NCBI GenBank assembly: GCA_013397435.1
Contig: VZRG01002004.1
Coordinates: 8,625-72,624 of the forward strand
Origin: Erythrocercus mccallii
Taxonomy: Eukaryota > Chordata > Aves > Passeriformes > Dicruridae
Direction: 5' to 3'
DNA: 64,000 nt
The notes beneath the pieces were generated by a model. The model was not told the origin of the DNA, did not search any database, and worked only from the letters and a program-made list of their open reading frames with translations. Each line of letters begins with the position of its first letter. Position 1 is the stretch's first letter. The position numbers and the translations under genes are program-made. Shown here piece after piece: positions 12,401 to 25,872 of this stretch.

Positions 12401-15400
12401 TAGGCATGAATAAAGTATGAAATCAAAAACAATAAGCAGAGGTGAAGTCTTTGGGGTCTTTTACTGATAGGGTATGTGCAAAGAGGAGAGAAGGGCACCC
12501 AAAGCATCACCTGCAGCATTGCTGTTTGAGAAAGGATCACAGCAAAAAAAAAAAAGAAAAAGAAAGAGAAAGGCAGCTGCTCAGGACAAGAGGAGCACAC
12601 TCTATTTCTTTTAATTCTTTTCCTTCTGACGGGAAGTTATGTGTATGTTGAAATATTTCTCTCCTCCAGCCACAGCAGCCTACCCCAGACAGAGTTTTAT
12701 TTTAGTTAGTACAAAAAATGTCTCACATAGGTAGAGCAGCTGAAAAAGTAGATTTAACCATAGCAATAGGGAGCTCTGGATTTACAGAATTGCATACTTT
12801 AAAAATTGAAGCACAGACTAGGCCCTAGGGTATCCCATGATTCTGGGATGAAAGTATATAGCATCTTTATTAATATTATAACAAAATTTACCCATAGATG
12901 AGCTAAGTAAGCCTTTCTTCTGAGGCTTCCTCTGTCTCTCAGACTTTTGTTTGTTTGTGAAGTTTACATGCTTCCTGTGTCTGACCAAAGCCAGGGCTAC
13001 TGAAATAACTTGAGAAATGTTATCACTCTGATGTTTCTGAGCCAGCTAGGATTAGAAATGACTGGAAATGTTATGGAAAAGCCTGTTTTCGTGAGATTTC
13101 TATCCAGATATGTAGACCAAAGCTCTGTGAACTTTTAGAACACCTTTCAGAGCTCTTTGATGTAAACTCCTTGTTTCCTGTAGCATAAAGAAAAGTCTCC
13201 CCTGCATTGTATCTATGCAAATTACAGCAAACAGAACAGTATAAGCTCACCTTTTAAGATCTGACCTTTTGTTTGAACTGTTAGCACCTGAAAGATGGAG
13301 GTTTTTCAGTTTTCAAAGCTGGGAACTAGTTTATTTGTCCAGCTAGGAGAAGATTGTGTTATAACCCATTATTTCAGGACCCTGCAATAGGCATAGGAAA
13401 TACCGTATTTTTTAAGCCAACAGAAACCAGACCACACAGAGTTAAAGTCCCGACTCCATCCTGAGGGTACCTTGCTTTCTTTACACAATTACCTGTGGTC
13501 TCAGTTTGTTAGATGATCTTAGCTGGCATTTGAAGTAATACTGAGACCATTGATATAGGGATGAAGTTTCCAGCTTCAGCTTGAAAGATCCCTTGTGTTT
13601 GTGGATTCAGGTCAGACATTTAGTGTTACCTGAACTTAATTGCAGTTTGTTTTTGCTTTGCATTGTCTTCTTAAAAAGCAGTCCAGGGAAAGAGGGAGGC
13701 CTGAGAAAAACAAACTGCTTGACCAAAATGACTCCAAAAGCAGCATTAGGAGCACCTCCAAGTCTAAACACATCTCTGCAGAAAGGTTATCTCCGTGCTC
13801 CCCAAACCTTGCCACTTCATGCAGAAGCCCTACTTTTTTGGTTTTGGGCCTTAACAAAACCCAGGACTGCTATTACCTTACCTTTGTCTCCCATCTCAAG
13901 TTCAGACTGCTTGTGCAGGCAATGCAGCCCTACTCTGACTCCTTTTCCCAGTTTTGCCTCAGAATTTTCCTTTTCCTTTCCATACAAGGAGGTTGGGTGC
14001 CCTGGCTGTTAGTGACCATCAGTAAGGTCACAATTAAATACAATCCTGCTTATTCTTTCTTGAGTTAGGGCAGGCAGTCTCCTTCTTGGTTTTGGGCCTA
14101 TTTTAAAAGTTGGCTCAGTCTGGGAAAAATTTCTAAATGCTTCAGACATCACTGCAAAGACACCACTAGTAAAATATGGCCCTTGAGATTTGTGTGCATA
14201 TTCACATCACAGCATCTCCTTTTCATATTTTAATGTAGATAAAAAGATGTATAAAACTTAGATATATGTTGCGGGCTCAAATTAAAAACTCCATTGACTC
14301 AAAACTTTATTTGACTTGAAAGCTAGTAAAAAACTCTTCTGAGCTCCATTTATATGCTGATGATCTCTGCAATGCATTTGAATGCTTACAAATGATGGCA
14401 TATACTACTGAGACTTATCTCAAGATTGGTATGTCACATCAGAGCAGGCAGATGAACCTGAAACATCTTGTTATCTCAGTTTAATGGGTTCCTGCAGATG
14501 AGCTTATTGGCAGTAAATGTTTGTGCACATACTTGTAGCTAAGACATAGTGGGCTGACAGCAATGTGCTAATGTTATTCATTCCCATGAACAAATGACAA
14601 TTACTTCCTAATTCACCTTTCTTTTGCTGTAACTCAGTCCACACACGTGCAGTTTCCATTGCCCTGATAATGAACATCATATCTTAAACTATCATGACTG
14701 GATCAAAAATCCTTTCAGTTAATCTAACTTCTGCTATTAAGGTATTATATAATTTTCTTTTTTTATTCTTTCACAGAGATGAACAAAATGGATTTGAAGT
14801 GAGACTGTAGCTGCTAAACTCTCTCATCAATTCATATAATAATGACCATCATAATAAAAGAATATGTCTGAAAAAAATGACAGTTCTGCAGTCTTTCATG
14901 AAGAAAAATCTAAATCAATAGACTGCAACTGTCTGAAGGTGCTAAATGAAACCAGGTAGTTTCAAGAATTTGAAATTTACTTATGTGAACTCAATTTCTA
15001 TTTAAAACAAGTTAATAAAGTATATCTGGAGAGTTCAGTAACTCTTTTAGGCATGAATTCTGTATGCAAACCGCAGTCATGGCAATAAACAGACTCTTCT
15101 GCCAAAGCAGGACAGCAAATGAAAACGGATCTCAGACTTCGTGCAGGAACTCAAAGTAAAAGTTAACACTATGACAGTAATGATCTTGAGCCTCACATGC
15201 AAGCAGAATTTTGTGCTGAAAGTAATGACTGAAGAAACAAGCTATACCAAGATGAATGCAGCAAACAGAAACAGGTAGGGCAGCAAACCACTCATGACAA
15301 GGCAGACTGACTGCATTTCAGAACATGCTCAGCAAGTGAATGAGGAATATATTGCTTTTTAGAGTAAGGCAATAGAAGTAAAATGTCAGAAGGCTGGCAA

Positions 15401-16031
15401 AACTACCCACACTGTTTCTTAAAAAACAAAAACAATAAATACCCAAAGTTGCCAGTCAATAATAAATAGTTTGGTAAAATGCAAGGAAACAAGTCATATG
15501 CATGTGAATAAAGAGACAAACCATATCATGCCCATAATATTCTGTTAACTGAGTAAATATACTTCAGGGTACGGAGCAGGCACCCCTCTCTGTTTGTTGG
15601 TTGTGTCTGCCCAAACCACTTTCACTCTGCATCAAGAGACTCTGCAAGCAGCATGTACACAATTTAGGAGTACAAAGTATTGAGTAATGCATGACAGTAA
15701 GTAAAAGCAGCAAGCATCCATAAATGTGCTCATTGCCACCTAAAAGCCACCTGATGTGGCCAGGCAGTTACTACCCAGGGATACAGCAGGATCAGTGATG
15801 CTGCTGAGTTGCCATTTTTCACCTTTCAGTTTTTTCCTTGCGGGCAGGCATATACCTCCCATGCCAATATTTTTTCTCTTGAAGCCTCCTCCCAAGGCAT
15901 TAAAAAAGAATGGACTATTGAATTGCCAAGTAAATCTAGCTTTGCTTCACCAGTGTTAACACTGTACTGATAACTGAAAATGAATGAAATGTGATTTATT
16001 ACTGCTTATTAATATTTAATACCAGCACTTT

Positions 16032-16052
16032 GGGGGGGGAGGGAGGAGGGGG
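16032..16052 (+). repeat. G-rich tract, possible G-quadruplex
   Basis: The run is eight G, then GGG, GG and GGGGG, separated by single A. This satisfies the usual four-runs-of-three-G rule with short loops. It is isolated in AT-rich DNA, with no promoter-like or CpG-rich context beside it. Confidence 0.6.
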
Positions 16053-19000
16053 AAACAAATTCATAAATTAGGTATTACAGACTTATGAAATAGTGTTGAA
16101 AAGAATTAGGCCTCACATATTACCATCTCTATAACCATAATTTTAAACTACTGATAGCATACAACAAAGTACCTGAAAATCATGATTTTGGGACCTAGAA
16201 ACAGTTTTCCAATGACAGCATCCATAGAATGTCTTACTGACAGTGAGATCTGGTACCCAGCTGCTTTATTAATTTCAGTATCAAAGCTTAATGATGGGTG
16301 AAAATTTATGACCTGCTCAAACTGGTTATGAATGGTTAAACCTTTCCTTCAAATTTGCTTTTTGAGCCATAAAATTACTTGCGGTCTTGTTTGTCAACTC
16401 TTTCAAGGGTTGAGGGATGTCTTTAACCAATTTTCTTTGAGACTTCTAAACTCTTTCAATTATAAATTCCTATGCTATCATTGCTGACTGTTATTGCTCT
16501 TAAAAACACTCTGATTCCAACAAGATATGGCCATAAAGAAAGTAACATTTATCTGTTTGATTAGTGGATAATTTCACCAAATGTAAAGGAGCAATTAAGC
16601 AGTCCATTTTTGTCAGTAAGTTAACTATGTGAGTTATATTAATTCCTACAGAAAGCCCTTTATTCTATGGAGTTTGTTAATAAATAATTATCACATTTTC
16701 TTGACTCAATCTGTCTAAATGCAAACATCAAGACAGATTATCTTGTAGTCTGTAGTGTGTAAAACAATTTACCCTCAGTAGATGGGCTCTTCTGTGTTGT
16801 TGCTGTTTTCATATACCATTCTTTTACTCCAAAGAAACACAGCTCACTGCTTTGAAGTGATTAGCTTATGGAAATATTTATTATAGGAACAGTGATTAAG
16901 TTTTGGTTCCAAGACAGGTATAAGCACCCTCTAGTCTATACAATTTTCCTTCAAGGTAAACTGTTCCCAAGTTCAATCATTATATCCATTATTCTCTTTC
17001 ATTATTAAACCCCAAAAGTATTTCAACCCTAAACTGCTTAAATATTAGCAGCACTTAATTAGTCCATTTCTTTCAAACATTTTTCCAGTTCTGGGAATGT
17101 GATTTTTTTTTTTCTGCTGAAACTATAGCAAAAAGCTATTTGCAGACATGGACCTAGTTTACAGTGAGAAAGTCTTCACTACAGCATTACAATGTCTGCC
17201 ATGAAAATCTTCAAACTACATTTATATGTTTCAAAATCATGATCAAAACATTTAATAGATTTATACTGGGGGCTTAAAGGATAAGCCGAGCAATTTCTTC
17301 TTCTCCTTCACTCCGAATGAGTGGCGTGGAACATCCTCTTCAGGTATGAACAGCTACACAGACTACAGGGGAGCCACTCTTTGTCTTACCACCCATGGTA
17401 AGAAGTGTGGATCTGTCTATATTCTGATGGATTAATTCTGTTTGAATATCAGGATGAATGAAAATGGAATTTGGCCCTGCAACTGTAAAAAACCTCAATG
17501 TATACAGATGCACCCCACTCTCAGAAACATATAAACTTCCAGTGGCAGTCAAGGAGTTTGGATCAGATCCTTTATTCTCTGAGCTATTGCATGTTATGTC
17601 CTCTCCGCTTCCCAGACTCCAGTTTATATGTGGTAACTCTTCTGGATAGTGAGAGTCCCATTGTTTTCCACCTCTCAGTCTTTTTCTCAACACAGTCCAT
17701 TTCCCTAGTGGAATTAATTCCAGCTTTCTTCTATAAATGCTAGTCTCTTTCCTTAGTCACTCTAGGCATTGAGCCAATGAATTCAGACTAAACAGAGGAT
17801 ATTAATTTTACTTTAGCATGTATATATTGCACAAAAGCTGTGATGCACAAGGGTTTACTTCCAAGAACTAGAGTGAGACAGTTGTGCAAGTTTTCAAATT
17901 TGAACGTCAGAGATAATTTGCTGAGGGAATTGGAGACACTTAAGAGGAAATCCTCTAAGATTTTCTGCTTTTAATGACTAAATACCACAAGAAAGTGGGC
18001 TGTGAAGTATGAGTCCTTCACCTGAAGAACTGGATGAGATCAAATAAACCTTGGGCTACCACCTTTTGATATTCTGCATGCTGGTGGTTTCCAGGAGTGG
18101 ATTGCAGTAAGGTGTTGAATTCTGTCCCAAGAGCTTGAGACATTTTGTAACAAAGAGAGAGAAGACAACAACTGCTAGAATATCAACACTCCCAAGCATT
18201 TGTTTAAATATGATTATGGTATTGGGAAAAGTGAACCTCACCTGTCTCTGGTCATGGAAATAGCCTTGTAACCAGTGCAACCAGGCAGTCTCTGCTGCCT
18301 GAGGAACCTGGCTGCTGGTTATTGCTTGCCAGGAGCTGGCAGTCCAATCAGTACATCTAATTTAGCAATTATGTTATGATCTCCCCTTTGCTTTAGAGGA
18401 GAATAGTAGAGATATTACCCAGGCATAACTTCAGTAGCTCAACCAATAAACATTTTCTTAAGGCAGACAGCTTCCTCACTGGATTCTCTTGAATAAAGGC
18501 ATGAAACACCAGGTCCCCAGACAAAAGGTCTTGCACCTTATATTTGTGGGACTGATCGGATTTCCTTAATTACTCAGGGGCTTTATTGCTTTGCCTCAGC
18601 AGAGCTGTTCGGACTTTATCTCTCACAAATACATAAGAAATGCAGTCCTTGCACCCGCAGCTCCATGCCACTGTTATCAGCTAATTAACAGCACAAAGAA
18701 ATAACAAACCTTAGCCCAAAAGGCATCACAGAAGTGAATGAGTTAACTGCTTACAGAGCTGAGGCTGATGCTAGAGAAAATGCAATTTAATCCAGTTTAA
18801 AATAGTTTTTATCCAACCTAAAACTGTTAAAAGAAGATTTACTTCCTTGAAGACAAAACAGTAATGTCCAAGATGTTACATGTACGCCTGCAAGGACACA
18901 TCTGTTGATACATTTGAGGAACTGTTCTGGCTTAACTGACCAGCTGTGCAGGAAATATATATGGGATCTTCCTCGAGAAAATTGTGCTATGCATAGGGCT

Positions 19001-22000
19001 GATTAGTAATGAGAAAAACCCCAAAGCTTTTCAGCCCTAAGCTGTCATCACTAATTCATTGTTCATGGAAGCCAGTCTGCTGGAAGTGGGGTGAGTCTGA
19101 ACTTGGAGGTGAGAGCAGAAAATTAGTGAGCACATCCAGTTGTCCACATGTGTTTTATAGAACCAAGGAAAGAGATATTTTTTCTCCAACTAGGTACAGC
19201 TGGGATAAAGCAAGATCCCTACTGTTCCTGAACCTTGCAGGTTTCACCTCGCCAGGCACACTCAGCTGATCTGCCAAGCACCAGCTTTTACAGCCCCCAT
19301 CTACTTGGAAATGTTGATGATGCTGGCAGAGGCTCTGGGGCTTGGCATAGGAACTAAAGTGACACCTTCTAAAAGTGTAGACATACTTTGGTGACAAGTT
19401 ATAGAGATCCCTGAGATAACTGGATAGATTTTCCTGTCACAATGTCAGCTGGATATTTCAATGCTAAATATCAGAAATATAGGATGTGTGATGAAGTGGA
19501 GAGGCAAGGCCCTTTCCACTTTGTCCTTTTTGATCCAGCTCTTTGGTTTACCCCTCTGCACAGCCTCTCCCCACCTCAAGGGCCCTGCTCCTTCTTGTGT
19601 CTCTCCTGCCTTGCCACTGAGACATTTCTCCTTTACCCACCTTCTCCTGTCCCTTCACCCCTGGTTTGTTGCTCATCTCCACCCATAATCAGCGTCCTCA
19701 TGCACCCAGGACCACGTAGGCATGTCCCACTTGTTTCAGGAATTGCTTATTAGTTCATGTCTGAACATTTTGCCCTCTCTGAAGAGGCATAACACCATGT
19801 GAGTCAGTCTTATGGAAATAAGTCTTGTCAGATCTTTGCTTAGGTCCTTTGGTGAGGGATTGGTTATTAGAACATGGAGAATCTTGCTTCTCTGTGGATA
19901 ATGATGTAATGTATGCAGCTGTCTGGCTTAATCCAGGGCAAAGCTAAAGGAGAGTTGTTATGGACAGTACTACCCATATTCTGGAAATGGAAAGCCAGAG
20001 TGAAAGAAGGGTTTTACTTTTCTCAATGTGACACAGTTGATTTCCTCTTCATGCTACCATGAAGACACAAACAGGGTTCATGAACCTGCTGTGGTCTCTG
20101 TCCTTGTCACAGACCTCTGGATGCTTTCATCTTTTGCCGAGCTTCATTTAATCCATAAAGATCAGAGAGAAGAGTTACAGGGTTCAACCTCTGATTGCGG
20201 ACCTGTGCTAAGGAGCCCGCAGGATGGCACAAGCTGCTTTTGTAGCCTTTCCTCATGGGCTCTCTCTGTTTCAGTGAACTGAATGAACTCAGTGAAATTA
20301 GTATCTTTCCCATCATGGTAAATTCCCATGTGTTTTTGTAGGACCAGCCTGGAAAGTATTTCCCATAGCTTCAGTGAGTAACTAGTCATATATTCACCAC
20401 TACTTGTTCTTAGTGCTGCTCTCCAGAATCTTTGAGAAAGCAGCCTGATGCTGCACCTATACCAGCCTTTACCCACCTCAGGTTTCCATCCCTTTCAGTG
20501 GCATGCAATAGAGCAGACTTCTGCTCACCTGACCCAGGTAAATCTTGTCAACACAATGGTACAATTGCAGTGGCTGCCACTGGTGGTCTACCCTGTTTTC
20601 CCTCTGGTTAGTTCTGAGGCAAGGTTCTGGGTGCTGTATTCAAGGTGTCTGGCATCCTGTGCTGTGCTAGAAAACAGTAACAGCAGTGTTACACTGCCCT
20701 GACAGAGCTGAAGGCATAGCAACTTCTACATTTGAAGCTACTCTTAGTAGTTACGAAAGTATTTACTAAGTTGAATGATAAGACTTCTTTCTCATATTCT
20801 CTGTTTATCATCATGATTGTTTTAGGACAGACTCCTACATCTATAGAGAGTCTCGCCAGAGTATGTGGAACTCTGTGAAATCAGAAGTTTCTGGGCAACC
20901 AGTCCAAGTATTGTACATGAGGGAATGCCAGACTTAGTGCTAAGGTTGTGCACAAATGTGCAGACATCACCCAAGCATGTGTTTCCCAGACCTGACTGAT
21001 AAAGCAAAGGCCACTGATGGACAAGAACAACCAAAAAAGACTAGCGTCTCCTTATAGCAGTACTTGGAGGTTGTGGATGAGGATTTCAGAATTCAGGTTT
21101 GGGCTAACTGGTACTAATTGTCTACTAAACCTCATCAAACTTTTGTGAGATCCAAATGCATACAGAATCAGTTCAGCTCACTACAGTGGGAGGAGTATTA
21201 GCAGTAGAAAGTGTATGAATGTTTCTACAAAGAACACCCTGGTGATAGTTAAATAGGTGAAAGCTGATGCAATAAGTATGTGAAGCTGTGTCTTAATATG
21301 CAGGGATATTTAACCAAAAGGAAGGAATTTTTCAGACAAATAAGAAAATTTCCATTCTTTAGGAGTACAGTTTGGAAAAAAAGAAAGGATATAGAAAAGT
21401 ACAAAAGTATCTACTGTCAGCAATGACATTTGTGGCCATTTTTCTTAGCCAAACTCAATTTTTTGGCACACTGATTTGATACAAATGGTTTGAACAGCTT
21501 TCATTCTTAGTCCTTGAGCAAACACAAAGGAATACCAGTCCTAACTTGAGCTGAGCCCTGTTATATTTTTCAGTTTTGCCAAAATGCAATATTTTGTGAA
21601 CTGCAGTCTTTATGCTCAGCCTTTGGCAGAGGTGTGGAGTTTTTTCTTTCTGAGTCTCAGCTAGGTCTATGAGTAATGTGTAGATGTTTTTTCTTCTACT
21701 GCCATCACATTGATGTTGCCCAAAATATTCTGCAAAGATAGGTGAACACATATTACCATGGAATTGGTATTGGAAAACATATGCATTGGAAAACAAACAT
21801 TTAGTTTTTTTCCTGACTGGTAACATTGGTGCAGGCCAGGAATAAAAGTTTTACTCAGCAAAGGTGATGTATTAATATACAGTAATAGTGTTGTGCATTC
21901 AGTTAGGTCCCTCTCATGTCAACTTCAAAGCCCTTTGCATTGATGAAAATGTGATCTGTCTACAAATATATTCATTTTACGTAAATTAATTGTTACAACC

Positions 22001-22229
22001 ACTTTTTCCTTTGAAGAAGGAGGGAAAGGTGAAGGGAAAAGTTCTTTCAGGATTTGTGACACAAAGATGATAGACTCACATGTTCACCCTGTACCAACAA
22101 GCAGCAAAAAACCCCAGATGCAAATGACCTCATGACGATGTCAAGCTCCTTATAGCCACTTCTGTCTCTAGGCTGAAAATAAATCCCATGTAAACTTCAG
22201 GCAGGGGAAAAAGATACCTTTCTTATCAT

Positions 22230-22267
22230 CAGATCATAAGATCATAAAAGATCATAAGATCATAAGG
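22230..22267 (+). repeat. Short 'atcataag' tandem repeat
   Basis: Four copies of 'gatcataa' or a close variant follow one another, with a small insertion between the second and third. The unit is about 9 to 12 bases. It has no visible coding or regulatory context. Confidence 0.7.
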
Positions 22268-25200
22268 TGTGAGATGCTGAAGTGCAAAAGGAAGTGTTGA
22301 AGTGCTACTCTTCTAGCAGTGTGACCATTGCTATACATGGAATAGGATAAGGCCATTTAAAACACTCTGGAAGAAACAAAAATATGTATTTTCTTAACAA
22401 ATATCTTCTAGGGAGGAGATGCTAAATTTATCTGCTGTGATGGGAATGGTAGGAAATTTGGAAGTACCTATGGGGAAGAATGTTTGGTGCAAACATAATG
22501 TGCCTTGCCCTGATAAGGTCTTGCACTGAATTGTGCTGGCTCCTTTGTAAGGCAGAAGATCCCTCAGTGCCAGTCTGCAGTGAAAGTGATACAAAGACCT
22601 GACTCATCTGATAAAAATGTGTCAAAACTTTCCAGAAAGGATCAGTGATTTAAATTATGTAATTTTTGAGAGAGGATAAAGAAAAGGAAAGGACTAGGTA
22701 GGTAGAGAATCTGATAATGGACAGAGGACATTCCACTGACTCTTTTGTAATATACAACAGCTTTTCTGCAGGTTGCATTTCACAGAAAACACGGTTTTTC
22801 TATGGGCAGAAAATGTTCAATCTGTAATCTTTTAGAAACTTTATCAATAATCATGAGTAGGATCTTGGCTCTAAAACAATCCCGAAAGGCATACCTTTAT
22901 GTCGCAACTGAGATAAAGAAGTAAGAGCATCTGCAGGGGTCTGGACTCTTGCAAATGCTACAACACGTCTGTGCCAGCAACAGACCAGTGTGAGTGAGCT
23001 TGACTCTGCTCTGTTGTTTATGCTGGACTTCATTTCTGGATTTCAAGTTTCTGGTGGCCTTTGTTCAGATTCCCAAGCACAGAATTATTGTAAAATAAAG
23101 AGAAGGCCAAACTTGGACTTGGAAGAGGAATCTCTGGCGCTGTTTGAAACATATAAAAGCATGAGGTTTGGCTAACCTTGCTGAGATGCTGTTGCACAAT
23201 TGTGTATGTCAGAGATCAGTAATTAGGACTCATGCAGATCCTGCTGTCTTGGTGGTCTTGAGAAAAACATATATTTTAAGTCACAGTGGATTTTAATGCC
23301 AAAGAATGAGTATTTGATTTTTCAGATAATGCTACTGCAACTCACTTTTAACTTGAATGAATGTTGGCAGGCATAGTCAAGTTTCTCGCAGATCTTTATT
23401 ATGTCTGTCAGCTATGGAGTCATAATATCACAATCACAATGCGATGCATGATTCCTTGACTTAAATATTACTGCCCTTTCTCCTTAGGAATGGAACTACT
23501 TGAAACACCCTTCTCATGTAGAAAAGTGTTGTTACTTACACTTTACACAAGAGTAATTGAAGTACAATAGGTTTAAGTCAAAGCCTTCAGTAATGGTCAG
23601 TAATCTGTGTGTTTCAAAGATTGAATATATTAAGCACAGATGGTCACACAAGTTTTTCTGGTAGACTGGGGAACAGAACCCTGGCACACTAGGCTCTGGC
23701 CACCTGGATGAAAGCACTTTTCCATTAGTATCACTGTGTCCCAGAAGGCTATATCTTTTTGGTAGGAATTTTCCCATTCCATGTGAAGAACATTCCCAAA
23801 GATGCAGCAGTGACTTCTGTTCAGAAGTAATTAATGTAAAAAGTATCATTGAGGAATCCCTGGAAATGCCCGAAGAAAAAGAACATCAAACTTTTAAAGC
23901 TCTTCCAAATGTTTGTTTTGTTAATATGCATTTTCAAACCAGAAGTAAACAGAATACATATCTGCCAAAATTACTTTCTTGTCTTCACCACTATACAAAA
24001 AGAGGAGACTGTTGTATCAAAAAAAAACCAAAACTACTTAATTTCTTGTTGGTGCAACTCTATCACATCATTGCCTATTTCCAAGTGGACAGGCCATTGG
24101 GGGCAGCAGAGTGCTCCACTAAGAAATATGAGAGTCTCCGGTGAGTGATTTGGACTTTAAGTGGCCAAAGTGCTACCTGGAGACATGAGTTCCTTTTCTC
24201 CATAGAATTCTCAAATTCCTAATTTAGTTGCCAAGGGGTAAATAGGGTGAAATCCCCACTTAAAATTATGTTTTAAAAAGTCTGTTACTGAGTATAATGT
24301 AAAAGTTGTGACTGGTGTGTCTGAGAACAATATTCTCTGTCACACATAGAAAAACCCCATGTTCTCCCTAACCTGATTAAAACTGTGGGTCATCAAATAT
24401 TGCAGATACCTGGAATAGCAAGTGTTCCAATTTAGCCCCAAATCTTCTTTCAAGAGAATTCATTTGAGTCCTCCGAGTACCTCCCTTCTATTTCTCATAG
24501 AACTGATGTCCTTAACTGGTTATTACTGCAAATTATTTAAAATCAGATGTGCAATTAGGTTACTAGAAGACTTGGAGTTATTCAGACACATGTATGTCCC
24601 TAAAAAGTGTAGTGAAAAGATGAAAATTTAATAATTTGAAAACATATTTTAAACCAAAGCAAAATATTAAAAATTAGCATCAAAAAAACCCACAGAGAAA
24701 ATGTTGTGTGATTATCACTCCACAAAGCTTGCTTAAATCAAATCTGTTTGGTAGGTTTTTAAATGAATGACAATTAAAGAGAGTGTGACAAACAGAAATG
24801 GAAAGAGTTGGAAAAGGAGGAGGGATACAGTGGAGCCCCAGAAGAGCAGTGTCTATTTTAGCATGGAGTAGAGTCCACTTGGAACAGAAATGGGTGAAAC
24901 AGGGTAAAATAGTTGGTGTTGAGGGTCTGATATCTACACCTGGTTGCATTTAGGAGAGTTTTTTGACATTGGCCATAGTTTGTCCCCAGAGCAAACAGAT
25001 TGACCAGAGCAGATTGTCCAAGAACAATCTCTTCCAGCCCAGCCCTAAGTGAACAGAATTTGGGTCATTCCACCTGAGGTTGCTGTAAGAGGTAATGATG
25101 AGATTTGCATCAAATGTACAAATCTGTTACAGCATGAAATATTAATGTGACAAATGTGACATGCAGGCCTGCAACAAAGAATAATTTTATGGAAAGATAA

Positions 25201-25811
25201 TTTCTGTATTTTATGTCAAGAGCCTGATGCCAGCTGTATGAGGAGATTGTAGCAGAAGAATGAATCTGTTCTATTTCAGAGCTATGCAGCAATGGTAAAG
25301 CTGTACTCTTGCTAAACCATTACCACAAAGAACACTTAAACCAGTGTACTTCCAAAATCTCCCAGCAGATCTTCAGTAATACCAAATCCATTACTGAAGA
25401 GAGGCCGGGATTTTCCTCAGACCACAGAATTTTCTGGGGAATTTGCAAATAAAAAAATCAGATGAGGATAAAAATGAGAACATCTTTTCGGAACCATCTT
25501 AGTCTGGGTCCCCTCCCCAAGAAAATGCACGACATAATAGATGAGAAAGCATTGCCCTTGGGATCCATCTCTCCAGTGAAAACACCTCTTTAAAGAACCA
25601 ATAAACCTCAAGTCAAGGTTTTGTTTTGATCTTCACTGTTTAAAGCTCACTGTGACCTCTAATGCTGGGATACAGCTGGGACATGAGAACCACAGTACTG
25701 CTGTCAGTTCTACATGAGCTGTTACAGAGAAGGGAACAGGGTTGCTCAAGCTCTGCCAGCAAATACAGCACAAGGTTTGTTCTTGTGTGTGCCAGCATTT
25801 ACTTCTCACAG

Positions 25812-25872
25812 TGGAGAATCCTTGAGTAGGATTGGAAGGGACTCTGAGAAGATACCTAGTCCATACACCTCT
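25812..25872 (-). mobile_element. Weak trace of a CR1 3' end, antisense
   Basis: The run 'aggattggaagggactc' followed by 'cctagtccat' resembles the antisense CR1 3' terminus, where 'ggttggaagggacctc' is followed by 'ctagtccaac'. The match is short (about 60 bases) and diverged, and the terminal octamer is not clear. It could be an old CR1 tail or a coincidence. Confidence 0.4.

Larger units (their letters stand above)
9482..25811. other. Long unique-looking stretch, no supported gene
   Basis: About 16 kb with no interspersed repeat I can name. 10805-11060 is locally GC-rich, with overlapping minus-strand frames and no recognisable product. 12541-12571 is a short A/AG-rich run. A pyrimidine-rich acceptor-like site precedes a 142-codon frame at 13640-14068. 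16032-16052 is a G-run cluster. A 138-codon minus frame lies at 17343-17756. 22230-22267 is a small 'atcataag' repeat. A 159-codon plus frame ending at a good splice donor lies at 23665-24144. None can be assigned to a gene family, so I call the whole stretch non-coding with weak candidates. Confidence 0.55.

Noticed and set aside
25092..25140. 'atgatga' box suggesting a C/D snoRNA
   Set aside because: No matching D box at the right distance and no terminal stem.
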